From positions 2,294,001 to 2,358,000 of the forward strand of contig NZ_CP151762.1 of the NCBI RefSeq assembly GCF_038443675.1: DNA of 64,000 nucleotides. The letters are read 5' to 3'. How positions within the stretch are numbered: position 1 is the first letter of the stretch; the number at the start of each line of letters is the position of its first letter. The position numbers were made by a program, and so were the translations under genes. The notes beneath the pieces were generated by a model. The model was not told the origin of the DNA. It did not search any database and was given only the letters and a program-made list of their open reading frames with translations. The DNA is from Yoonia sp. G8-12 (lineage in GTDB: Bacteria > Pseudomonadota > Alphaproteobacteria > Rhodobacterales > Rhodobacteraceae). Positions 18,109-26,918 of the stretch are shown here, piece by piece.

Positions 18109-18211
18109 GCACCCAAGATGTGAAACCAAGCCCTGTGACGCAAGCGCCATCATTGCAAAGCCTGTCGCAATCGTGACTTCCCATTGCAGCAAAGAGGCAT
18201 AAAAAGGGGCC

Positions 18212-19015
18212 ATGCGCAAAAACCTGCTCACTGCCCTCGCCCTTGCGGCCTTGCCAACCCTCACGGTCGCCGAGGACTATGGTGATATGGCCCAGATGGA
18301 GATTTTGCCCGGCTGGCGCACCGCCACGGGTGACCATGTCGCTGGCATCAAAATCACGCTCGCGCCCGGCTGGATCACTTATTGGCGGGCCCCCGGTGAG
18401 GCCGGCATACCGCCGCATTTCCGCTTTACCAGCGACGGCCCTATTACAAACATCACGCCGCACTGGCCGGTCCCTGAAGTGTTTGATGATGCAGGTCTTA
18501 TGTCCATCGGATACCACGACAGTGTTATTTTTCCCCTGACAATCGATGCAGCGCAGGCAGCGGGCGACATGGCGGTTTCGGGCGAATTGACGATTGGTGT
18601 CTGCGAAGAAATCTGTATCCCCGTCACATTTACCTTCGATACACTCTTGCCAGAGGTGGGCGCGCGAGATGCAAGTATCGCCGCCGCCATGGCAGACGCG
18701 CCGATCAGTGCTGACGCGGCAAATGTCGGGTCTGTCACCTGTACGATTCAGCCGATTTCGGACGGGCTGCGCATGACGTCACGCATCAATGTGGCGCAGG
18801 TTAGCGCGTCAGAGTTTGTTGTGATCGAACCGAGCAACCCGCAAATCTGGGTGTCTCAGGCAGAAGTAAGCCGTATCGGGGACACGCTGAGTGCAACGGT
18901 CGATATGGTGCATCCCAGCGGCCAACCCTTTGCTTTTGACCGTTCAGGTGTGCGCATCACGATACTAAGCGGCAACGGACATGCGATTGATCTACGCGGC
19001 TGTACCACCGATTAA
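18212..19015 (+). CDS. Exported DsbD N-terminal-domain-like protein
   Basis: A 267-residue protein with a signal peptide (residues 1-20, cut near TVA). The body resembles the periplasmic alpha domain of DsbD, including a CEEIC pair near residue 131-135 in the position of the DsbD-alpha active cysteines. No transmembrane beta domain and no thioredoxin-like gamma domain follow, so it is a stand-alone DsbD-alpha-like protein. It could pass electrons to periplasmic substrates if a membrane partner exists elsewhere. It converges with the RND pump gene by a 4-base TTAA overlap. Confidence 0.75.
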   Translation: MRKNLLTALALAALPTLTVAEDYGDMAQMEILPGWRTATGDHVAGIKITLAPGWITYWRAPGEAGIPPHFRFTSDGPITNITPHWPVPEVFDDAGLMSIGYHDSVIFPLTIDAAQAAGDMAVSGELTIGVCEEICIPVTFTFDTLLPEVGARDASIAAAMADAPISADAANVGSVTCTIQPISDGLRMTSRINVAQVSASEFVVIEPSNPQIWVSQAEVSRIGDTLSATVDMVHPSGQPFAFDRSGVRITILSGNGHAIDLRGCTTD

Positions 19016-22000
19016 CGCCGCGCGCCGCGCCAGCCCTGACCGACCAACACTGTGACATAAATCGCCAGCAACAACACCATCAGCGCCACAATATAAAGCC
19101 CCATCGCGGCCCCGATCCCACCGTTCAACATGGGCAAGATCGCGGCCATCACTGGCAAGGGCGCACCCGTCAACAAGACAGGTGCCACAAGCAGCGCGAA
19201 GAGCCCCAAGGCGAAGAGCGCACCAAGCCCCGCAGGCACAAACATCGCCGCCTGCCGCCCGCGCAGCGCACGTTTCGCCGATTGGATTTGCCGCTGCACA
19301 TCAGCCTGCATTGCCATAACAGACGGCACAACCAACAGCACAAGAACCATGCCAAAAGCCAGACCAAAGACCAGCGTCACGACCGTAGGCTTTAGAAACT
19401 CCGCTTGATTGGACCCTTCGTAGAGCAGCGGCGTAAGCCCCAAGACAGTCGTCAAGGTTGTCAGCATCACAGGGCGCAAACGATCCACCGTGCCGTCAAT
19501 TATCGCAGGCACCAGCCCGCGATCTTCAGCGTATTCATCCACCGTCGTGACCAGCACAATACTGTCATTGATGATAATGCCCACCATCCCGATCAGCCCC
19601 ACGACGGTAAACATGCTCATCGGAATACCCCAGACGTGGTGGCCAAATATCGTGCCGACAAGCGCAAAAGGAATGATCGACATGACCACAACAGGGCGGG
19701 TCCAACTGCTGAAAATCCATGCGAGGGTCAGGTAAATCCCCATCAGAACAAGGATCAGCCCCGTCCGCGCATCGTTCAAGAACCGCTGCTCCTGCTCGCT
19801 CTGTCCAGACAACTGTGTCTCAATGCCAAAATTACTTTCCACCCGTGGCAGGATATCGTCGTTGATGATTTGCTGAATTTCGGTGGCGCGGGCGGCATCG
19901 TCATCATCCAGATCGCCGATCACCGAAATCAGCTGAATACCGTTTTCGCGGCGCACGGTCGAAAAACCGGTCCGGCTTTGTACCGTCACAACATCTGCCA
20001 AAGGCAGATATAGCCCATCGGCTGTACGAATTTGTGTGCGGTCCAAGAAATCCGACGATAACTCACCGGGCGGCAATTCCACACGGATGGTGGCCGAGCG
20101 CGCACCATCAGGGAAACTCGCCGCCTCAATCCCGCCAAGGCGGTTGCGCAACACGCGACCCAAACCATCAATGCTGAGGCCCAGCGCATCCCCTTGCGGG
20201 GTCAGCTCAAGGATCAGCTCTTCTTTGTCATAAGCAAGCGTATCTTCCAGCCCGGAAATCTCGGGAAAGCGCGCCAGTTCAGTTTTCAACGCTTCGGCGG
20301 CTGCTTTGAGCGTGTCACTATCAGCCCCGAACATCTGGATATCCAGACTATCACCACCGGGGCCAGAGCCCCAACTGCGGAAGCTGACGGTTTCTGCCAT
20401 CGGGTGCTGGACAATGGCGTCTTGCAACGCGCTGACAAAGGCAAAGCTGGTGTAAGGACGGCTATCGGCATCAACCAATTCAATCGTGATCGCACCCAAC
20501 TGGTCCGCGTCTTTGGTGTCTGATCCGGCAATGGCACGGCCAGAATTTCCACCAATCTCGGCCACTACAAAGCTCAGCGGATTCAAGCCATATTCGGCCT
20601 CATATTCAGCACCCAGCACTTCCGTCGCGCGCTGCATCTCGCGCATCATCTCAAGCGTATCATCGCGGGTGGCCCCGGGTAGCATCGCGAAATTGCCGGT
20701 GACTTGGCTTTGCTCGGGCGAATTGAAGAACCGCCAGCTGACGTCGCCCTTGATGAAAAGCGCAACCTGGCTCGCCAACAGCACAAGCGCCATGGCAAAG
20801 ACCGGATAGCGGGCCTTCACCACAAGCGCTATGAAGGGCCGGAACAGCGTTTCTTTGAACCAGTCGAACCCACGGTTCATGGTGCGCGAGGGCCAATCAT
20901 ACCAATGATCTTTCGCCGAGTGCGCGATGGCATGGGACAAGTGGTTGGGTAGGATCAGGAAACACTCCACCAAACTCGCCGCCAGCACCACGATCACCGT
21001 GAACGGAATGTCCGAAATCAAATCGCCAAACCGTCCCCCAATGATCACCAGACCAAAGAAAGCGATGATCGTCGTCAACGTCGCCGAGAACACAGGACTG
21101 AACATGCGTTTCGCCGCGCGTTCAGCAGCGACAGTCGGATCTTCGCCCAAATGCCTGACCCGGAAATCTGCGTGTTCGCCCACGACAATCGCATCATCCA
21201 CAACGATGCCCAGCGTAATGATCAAAGCAAAAAGCGAGATCATATTGATCGTAATGCCCACCGCATACATCAGCGCAATCGCGGCCAGCATCGCCACAGG
21301 GATACCGAAGGCGACCCAGAACGCGGTGCGCGCGTTGAGGAACAAAAACAGCAAGCCCACGACAAGCATCAGACCCGTGAGACCATTTTTTAGCAAGATA
21401 TCCAGACGCGCCTGGATCAGCTCCGCGCGCCCGTTGGTCAACGAAACAGAAACCCCTGCAGGCAATGACGCGGTCAGTTCCTGCGCCACCTCTTCCACCG
21501 TGGCCTGCATTCCGATCGCATCGCCTTGGGCCGACCGTTGGACCCGCACCTTGATCGCGGGATCGTTGCCGACGAAATAGGCGCGTTCGCGATCTGTCCC
21601 TTCAACACGCACAGTCGCCACATCCGCAATCGTCAATTGCGATCCGTCCGCATTCGAGCGCAGGACAATCGCGCCAATTTCTTCTGCGCTGCGCTTGGCG
21701 ACACCCGTACGCACGCGGGCATTGGCCGACACCTCACCTGCCGGATCAGCGGCGGCTTCTTCTGCGATGCGGGCCGAAATATCTGACAGGCCGATGTCGT
21801 ATTGCACCAACGAAATCGAAGGCACCTCAACAATTGTCGAAGGGGCCGCGACCCCTTGGACGATCACGCTAGTGACACCTTGCGCAAAAAGCCGTGTTGA
21901 AAATTCGTCGGCAAAACGACCCAATTGATCGACGCCCACAGGGCCAGTGATGACCACATCGGTGACCCGATCAGACCAGCCGCCACGGCGCACGTTCGGT

Positions 22001-22407
22001 TCTTCGGCGTCTTCGGGCAGGCTCGTGACGCCATCGACGGCCAGTTGCACGTCCTCTGTGCCGCGCTCTATGTCATAGCCCGGGTCAAACTCAATGCGGA
22101 TCGACGCGCTCCCTTCGCGCGATGTGGACGACGATGACGTGACCCCCTCAACACCAAGCAATACAGGCTCCAACACCTGCACAATGGCGGCGTCGACATC
22201 CTCGGCGCCCGCACCCTGCCATGCGACCGAAACGGTGAGATCATCGACCACCACATCGGGAAAGAACTGCGCGCGCATATTCGGGAATGACAGCAAGCCC
22301 GCCGTCAGCATCAGCACCAACAGCAGGTTCGCGGCCGTGCGGTGCCGCGTGAAATAGGACAGGATGCCGCCTGCGCCCGCGTTCAGCCTTTCGCCACCGG
22401 TGGCCAT
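19012..22407 (-). CDS. RND efflux transporter permease subunit
   Basis: A 1131-residue inner-membrane proton-driven pump of the AcrB/MexB superfamily. The proton-relay pair Asp404-Asp405 (TLGIVVDDAIVVGEH) is in TM4. Two homologous halves, each with a TM1 and large periplasmic loops, are visible; the second half restarts near residue 860. The ATG overlaps the upstream adaptor stop (TGATG). No TolC gene is adjacent, so the outer-membrane channel must be encoded elsewhere. The substrate cannot be predicted. Confidence 0.94.
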   Translation of the reverse strand: MATGGERLNAGAGGILSYFTRHRTAANLLLVLMLTAGLLSFPNMRAQFFPDVVVDDLTVSVAWQGAGAEDVDAAIVQVLEPVLLGVEGVTSSSSTSREGSASIRIEFDPGYDIERGTEDVQLAVDGVTSLPEDAEEPNVRRGGWSDRVTDVVITGPVGVDQLGRFADEFSTRLFAQGVTSVIVQGVAAPSTIVEVPSISLVQYDIGLSDISARIAEEAAADPAGEVSANARVRTGVAKRSAEEIGAIVLRSNADGSQLTIADVATVRVEGTDRERAYFVGNDPAIKVRVQRSAQGDAIGMQATVEEVAQELTASLPAGVSVSLTNGRAELIQARLDILLKNGLTGLMLVVGLLFLFLNARTAFWVAFGIPVAMLAAIALMYAVGITINMISLFALIITLGIVVDDAIVVGEHADFRVRHLGEDPTVAAERAAKRMFSPVFSATLTTIIAFFGLVIIGGRFGDLISDIPFTVIVVLAASLVECFLILPNHLSHAIAHSAKDHWYDWPSRTMNRGFDWFKETLFRPFIALVVKARYPVFAMALVLLASQVALFIKGDVSWRFFNSPEQSQVTGNFAMLPGATRDDTLEMMREMQRATEVLGAEYEAEYGLNPLSFVVAEIGGNSGRAIAGSDTKDADQLGAITIELVDADSRPYTSFAFVSALQDAIVQHPMAETVSFRSWGSGPGGDSLDIQMFGADSDTLKAAAEALKTELARFPEISGLEDTLAYDKEELILELTPQGDALGLSIDGLGRVLRNRLGGIEAASFPDGARSATIRVELPPGELSSDFLDRTQIRTADGLYLPLADVVTVQSRTGFSTVRRENGIQLISVIGDLDDDDAARATEIQQIINDDILPRVESNFGIETQLSGQSEQEQRFLNDARTGLILVLMGIYLTLAWIFSSWTRPVVVMSIIPFALVGTIFGHHVWGIPMSMFTVVGLIGMVGIIINDSIVLVTTVDEYAEDRGLVPAIIDGTVDRLRPVMLTTLTTVLGLTPLLYEGSNQAEFLKPTVVTLVFGLAFGMVLVLLVVPSVMAMQADVQRQIQSAKRALRGRQAAMFVPAGLGALFALGLFALLVAPVLLTGAPLPVMAAILPMLNGGIGAAMGLYIVALMVLLLAIYVTVLVGQGWRGARR

Positions 22408-23861
22408 CAGCTGCCCATCCGCGCTTCGAGCCGCGTCACCGTCTCGGACGAGACTTCATCCGCCTCAAGCTGGCTGATAATCCGCGCCTTCACGTCATCG
22501 GGCATCTGCCCGTCTGTTACAAAGGTTATCAGCTTGGCGCGGCGTTCATCATCCAAAGTAATCATCTCGGGCGCGGCTTCCGCCTTCGTACCACCGGGAA
22601 CGATAGGGCGCACCTTGATACCAGCGCCCAACAGAGGTGAGCGTTCGGCCACGATGGTCGCCCCCGCATTCTCACCGACATCAATAATCACATCATCGCC
22701 TTGGCGGCGCAGCAATGAGACCTGTGCCACGCGCAGACGGTCCTCGTCACCAACAACCAGAACAGTCTGATCCGCAGCCACAGCCGTGGCCGGTACCAGC
22801 GCCACATTCGTCAGTGCGGGTTCATTGATACGCACAGTCACGAAATCGCCGGGGCGGAACCCGGCAGCAGTCTCAAGCTGGGCGAAAAGCAATCGCCCTG
22901 TCTGGCCCGCACCCACGGCGGCCCCTTCACGCATGATCTGACCGGTCGCGCGCAGGTTCACGCCGGACACATCGAGCGTCACCGCCACCGGTGCCTTAAT
23001 CAGCGTACCATCTGTGTCCAAGAGCCGCGCATATTGAGAGGTCGAGGCACGGAAAGAGACCTCAAGCCGCGTTGGATCAACCAATTGCGCAAAGCGTTCG
23101 TTGGCAGTGACACGCCCACCGGGGCTGATGGTGACGTCAGCCAGCGTGCCGTCAAAGGCAGCAAATACCTCGGTATCTGCCAACGCCCGCTGCGCCTCGG
23201 ACAGATTGATTTCCGAACGCGCCAACCGCGTCGTCGCCTGATCAATCCGCGCCTGCGCCGAGGCCACGGCCTGCCTGCGTGTCAGCACCGATGCCTGCGC
23301 CGCTGACGCCGCCAATTCCGCCGTTTCCACAGCCGCCGTAGTGCCCACGCCGCGTGTTGCAAGATCGCGGGCGCGGGCGAGCGCCTGATCACGCAACGCG
23401 CCCTGCGCGCGCGCCGCAGTCAATTCATCCTCGGCGAGAATCAAAGCCCGTTCCGCATCGCGCAATTCGGCCTGCGCATCCTGCAAATCCGCGCGCACGC
23501 GGGCCAGTGCCGCTTCAGCCTCTACAGGGTCGATACGTAGCAATAGATCGCCCTGCCGCACCGTACCGCCTTCGACCAATGCGTCGCTGGCAGACAACAC
23601 CGTTCCGCCAATCGCGCTGCGCAAATCAAGCGTGCGCTGGCTGCGTAATTCCCCGAACACCGTGAGTTCTGGCACAATCGTTTGTGGTTCCAACGTCAGC
23701 ACATTGACCGCCAAAATCCGCTCGCGCTGCGGAAAGCTACGCGGTTCTTCATTCATGCGCGCCACCAAGGCACCACGCACCAGCTCACCCGCCCACGCCA
23801 AAAGCGCCAGCGTGACAGCCAGCAAGAACACACCTGTCAGGCTACGACGTAGAAACCGCAT
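22407..23861 (-). CDS. RND efflux periplasmic adaptor (membrane fusion protein)
   Basis: A 484-residue MFP that bridges the RND permease and an outer-membrane channel. An N-terminal membrane segment (about 9-27) is followed by a split lipoyl domain (LDLRSAIGGTVL near 80 and EVFAAFDGTLADVTI near 220). Between them lies a long Ala/Arg/Glu-rich coiled-coil hairpin (about 115-215), and beta-barrel regions follow. It is upstream of and coupled to the permease gene. It lies 72 bases after moaB and may have its own promoter. Confidence 0.93.
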   Translation of the reverse strand: MRFLRRSLTGVFLLAVTLALLAWAGELVRGALVARMNEEPRSFPQRERILAVNVLTLEPQTIVPELTVFGELRSQRTLDLRSAIGGTVLSASDALVEGGTVRQGDLLLRIDPVEAEAALARVRADLQDAQAELRDAERALILAEDELTAARAQGALRDQALARARDLATRGVGTTAAVETAELAASAAQASVLTRRQAVASAQARIDQATTRLARSEINLSEAQRALADTEVFAAFDGTLADVTISPGGRVTANERFAQLVDPTRLEVSFRASTSQYARLLDTDGTLIKAPVAVTLDVSGVNLRATGQIMREGAAVGAGQTGRLLFAQLETAAGFRPGDFVTVRINEPALTNVALVPATAVAADQTVLVVGDEDRLRVAQVSLLRRQGDDVIIDVGENAGATIVAERSPLLGAGIKVRPIVPGGTKAEAAPEMITLDDERRAKLITFVTDGQMPDDVKARIISQLEADEVSSETVTRLEARMGS

Positions 23862-23933
23862 GTCTGATATCCTTAAACTGACCTAAGAAAGTAGCTGGCA
23901 GGGGATCATTTTCCAGTTAAACGCACAAAGCCG

Positions 23934-24476
23934 TTACTTCCGTCGCAGATGTTCATCCAGACGCGGCATGATTTCAACAAAATTGCAGGGGCGGTGACGA
24001 TAGTCGAGCTGCTTGAGCAGGATTTCATCCCATGCATCTTTGCAAGCACCGGGCGATCCGGGCAGCGCAAAAAGATAAGTGCCTTGCGCCACGCCCGCCG
24101 TCGCGCGGCTTTGCACGGCACTGGTCCCGATCTTTTGCATGCTGACGATGGTGAAAATGGTGCCAAAGGCGTCAATCTCTTTTTCATAGACATCGCGATG
24201 CGCTTCGACCGTCACATCGCGGCCCGTCAGACCCGTGCCACCGGTGGAGATGATCACATCCACCGCATCGTCCGCGCACCAATCGCGCAACTGTTGCGCA
24301 ATCAGGTCGCGTTCATCCGCCACGATTTTCCGATCCGCCAGCACGTGCCCCGCTGCGGCAATCCGGTCGACCAAGGTCTGACCGGATTTATCGTCCGCCA
24401 TCTGGCGTGTGTCACTGACCGTCAACACCGCAATGCGGACCGGAACAAACGCTTTGTTTTCATCAATACGGCTCAT
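23934..24476 (-). CDS. moaB: Molybdenum cofactor biosynthesis protein MoaB
   Basis: A 180-residue MoaB/Mog family protein that adenylylates molybdopterin before Mo insertion (by homology to Mog). Signatures are VLTVSDTR near the N-terminus, the pterin-binding loop STGGTGLTGRD near residue 82-92, and the C-terminal ALPGSPGACKDAWDEIL. It starts 24 bases after the uracil-DNA glycosylase gene on the same strand. The fdhD-mobA-mobB-moeA block lies 20 kb away. Confidence 0.92.
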   Translation of the reverse strand: MSRIDENKAFVPVRIAVLTVSDTRQMADDKSGQTLVDRIAAAGHVLADRKIVADERDLIAQQLRDWCADDAVDVIISTGGTGLTGRDVTVEAHRDVYEKEIDAFGTIFTIVSMQKIGTSAVQSRATAGVAQGTYLFALPGSPGACKDAWDEILLKQLDYRHRPCNFVEIMPRLDEHLRRK

Positions 24477-24500
24477 GGGGTCTCACTTATTTTATTGGGG

Positions 24501-25289
24501 TTAACCGCGCAAACGGGCCTTAAGCGCAAGCAAATCCGCCCAAGCTTCACGTTTCGCAATCGGGTTGCGCAACAGATAGGCAGGGTGGAACATCGGCAGA
24601 CAGGGTTTGCCCAGTACCTCGACCCAATCACCCCGCATCCGCGTGATGCCTGTCTTTCCCAAAAGCGCCTGACAAGGGGTGTTGCCCATCAGGACAATAA
24701 TTTCTGGATCGGCAAGCGCGATATGGCGTTCCAGAAACGGCAGCATCATGGCGATTTCACTGGCATCAGGCGTACGGTTTGATGGCGGACGCCATGGCAA
24801 AACGTTGGTGATATAGACAGCTTGGGCCGCGTTATCCGCAGCACGTCCCATCTGGATCGCCTCAAGCATCCTGTCCAAAAGCTGCCCTGCGCGGCCCACG
24901 AACGGCCGCCCCGCACGGTCCTCTTCCCGCCCCGGCGCTTCGCCCACGATCATGACGCGGGCGGCGGGGTTGCCATCGCTGAAAACAAAGCTGCGTGCGC
25001 CTTTTTTCAATTCGCAATGCTCAAACGCCTGCATTGCGGCAGATAAAGCATCAAGATCACCCGCCGTCTGCGCCGCCGTGCGCGCAAGGCCCACCGCATC
25101 AACCTCGGGTGCTTTTGGCGGCACAGGCGCCGCGGCCGGCACTTCAGGCGTGACCGCCTTTGGCGCAGGTTTGACGGTCTCTAACCCATAGCGATCAATC
25201 GGAGCGTCCAGAATAGCCTCTGTCACCCCCAATTCCACCTGCCACTCTAACAGAGCGCGGTCGGTCCAATATGTTTCCTGCGAATCCAT
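24501..25289 (-). CDS. Uracil-DNA glycosylase, family 4-like
   Basis: A 262-residue DNA repair enzyme. Motif A is GEAPGREEDRAGRPFVG (about 118-134) and motif B is FHPAYLLRNP near residue 232, both typical of family 4 uracil-DNA glycosylases. The N-terminal third is a Pro/Ala-rich, probably flexible extension. Only three cysteines are visible (HCELK, TPCQA, KPCLP), so the usual four-cysteine iron-sulfur site is incomplete. It is divergent from pyrB with about 105 bases between. Confidence 0.85.
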   Translation of the reverse strand: MDSQETYWTDRALLEWQVELGVTEAILDAPIDRYGLETVKPAPKAVTPEVPAAAPVPPKAPEVDAVGLARTAAQTAGDLDALSAAMQAFEHCELKKGARSFVFSDGNPAARVMIVGEAPGREEDRAGRPFVGRAGQLLDRMLEAIQMGRAADNAAQAVYITNVLPWRPPSNRTPDASEIAMMLPFLERHIALADPEIIVLMGNTPCQALLGKTGITRMRGDWVEVLGKPCLPMFHPAYLLRNPIAKREAWADLLALKARLRG

Positions 25290-25393
25290 AACGGGTATGT
25301 TATGCCGGTTTGGCAGTGATGTGCAGTGCTTGCGGCATTGATGCAGGCGGCAGGGGTGCCTATAAGGCGGGGAACCATTGCTAAGAGGGCCTC

Positions 25394-26344
25394 ATGACAT
25401 TTCGCGCCAAGCATCTTCTGGGCATTGAACCTCTGCATCCCACCGAAATCACCACCTTGCTGGATCTGGCCGATAGCTATGCCGACCATAACCGGCGCGG
25501 GATCGCACACCGCGATGTGCTGGCAGGGCTGACTCAGATCAATATGTTCTTCGAAAATTCAACCCGCACCCAAGCGAGTTTTGAGCTGGCAGGCATGAGG
25601 CTTGGTGCGGATGTGATGAATATGGGGATGCAGGCGTCCTCGATCAAAAAGGGTGAAACGCTGATTGATACCGCCCTGACCCTGAACGCAATGCGCCCTG
25701 ATTTGTTGGTTGTGCGGCACCCGCATTCCGGTGCTGTCGATCTTTTGGCGCAAAAGGTTAATTGCGCTGTGCTAAACGCCGGTGACGGCAAGCATGAACA
25801 CCCCACACAGGCGCTCTTGGATGCGTTAACCATCCGGCGCGCCAAGGGACGGCTGCATCGCCTGTCCATCGCAATTTGCGGTGATATCGCCCATAGCCGC
25901 GTTGCACGATCCAACATCATGCTTTTGGGCAAGATGGAAAACCGTATTCGCCTGATTGCACCGCCTACCCTAATGCCGTCGGGCGTTGCCGATTTTGGGG
26001 TCGAGGTATTCGAGAACATGGAAGAGGGATTGAAAGACGTCGATGTCGTTATGATGCTGCGGCTACAAAAGGAACGCATGGACGGCGGATTTATCCCCTC
26101 CGAGCGGGAATACTTCCACCGCTACGGGCTCGATGCTGCCAAGCTCGCCCATGCCAAACCCGACGCCATCGTCATGCACCCCGGCCCGATGAACCGCGGC
26201 GTGGAAATTGACGGGACAATCGCCGACGACATCAACCGCTCGGTTATTCAAGAACAAGTGGAAATGGGTGTGGCAGTGCGCATGGCTGCGATGGATCTTC
26301 TCGCGCAGAACCTGCGCGCAGGGCGAAAGGCGGTTATGGTATGA
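25394..26344 (+). CDS. pyrB: Aspartate carbamoyltransferase catalytic chain
   Basis: Condenses carbamoyl phosphate with aspartate in pyrimidine synthesis. The product has 316 residues. The carbamoyl-phosphate loop is FENSTRTQASFE near residue 52, HPTQALLD lies near 137, and MHPGPMNRG near 262. No pyrI regulatory gene is nearby. Instead, the next gene but one encodes a dihydroorotase homologue without catalytic residues, the arrangement known for PyrB-PyrC' holoenzymes. Its stop overlaps the next ATG (ATGA). Confidence 0.97.
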   Translation: MTFRAKHLLGIEPLHPTEITTLLDLADSYADHNRRGIAHRDVLAGLTQINMFFENSTRTQASFELAGMRLGADVMNMGMQASSIKKGETLIDTALTLNAMRPDLLVVRHPHSGAVDLLAQKVNCAVLNAGDGKHEHPTQALLDALTIRRAKGRLHRLSIAICGDIAHSRVARSNIMLLGKMENRIRLIAPPTLMPSGVADFGVEVFENMEEGLKDVDVVMMLRLQKERMDGGFIPSEREYFHRYGLDAAKLAHAKPDAIVMHPGPMNRGVEIDGTIADDINRSVIQEQVEMGVAVRMAAMDLLAQNLRAGRKAVMV

Positions 26345-26862
26345 AGATTGAAATTCCTGCCGATGATTTCGGTCAAATCCGCGTATTCGCAACTGACATC
26401 ACCCTTTCGCCCGAGGTGATCGAAAAGACACCGCGCGGATTGGAGCACCTTTTTGATGCTGACCTGAACCCCGATTACATCGACATCGTGCGGGTGTCCG
26501 ATTTGGACGGTATGGCGCTAAGCACCTATATCGCCACGGGCTATGATATGGCCGCTGATCTGGTGGACAAAGCTGCCGTCGATGCGATTACCGGCTATGC
26601 AATCCTTGTACTATCGCGCGCGACAGGTGGCATTGAAACAACGCTCACGCTAGCCGAAGGCGTCACCCACGTCACCACATACAGCCCCATCGCGCGGATC
26701 GTCCCACAAGAGACGCTGACTAGTGCCGCGTCAGAGGGCACATTGCCACCACCACCCGCCAAAGCCCCCAAGTCCGACGCCCGCATGAGCGGGATGGTTG
26801 CGACCTATGCCTTGCTTGCAATGTTTGCCTTGGTGGCGCTGATGATCTGGGTAGGCGGATAG
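26341..26862 (+). CDS. Unknown protein between pyrB and the pyrC homologue, C-terminal anchor
   Basis: A 173-residue protein I do not recognise. The first 125 residues look like a soluble alpha/beta domain. A short Pro/Ala-rich linker (about 133-145) leads to one hydrophobic helix near residues 150-170 that ends the protein, giving a tail-anchored layout. It starts on the pyrB stop (ATGA), so it is co-translated with the carbamoyltransferase. The tight location suggests a pyrimidine-linked or complex-assembly role, but that is inference only. Confidence 0.6.
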   Translation: MKIEIPADDFGQIRVFATDITLSPEVIEKTPRGLEHLFDADLNPDYIDIVRVSDLDGMALSTYIATGYDMAADLVDKAAVDAITGYAILVLSRATGGIETTLTLAEGVTHVTTYSPIARIVPQETLTSAASEGTLPPPPAKAPKSDARMSGMVATYALLAMFALVALMIWVGG

Positions 26863-26864
26863 AC

Positions 26865-26918
26865 ATGACAGACCGCACAGCCCCTCTTTCATCCAAACCC
26901 ACTGGATCGCCACAATGA
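26865..26918 (+). CDS. Possible 17-codon leader ORF overlapping the pyrC-like start
   Basis: ATG at 26865 opens a 17-residue frame (MTDRTAPLSSKPTGSPQ) whose TGA overlaps the ATG of the pyrC homologue (AATGA). The pyrC-like gene has no convincing ribosome-binding site of its own, so passage of ribosomes through this short frame could deliver them to its start. It may equally be chance; there is no strong RBS for it either, only GTAGGCGGAT before it. Confidence 0.25.
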   Translation: MTDRTAPLSSKPTGSPQ

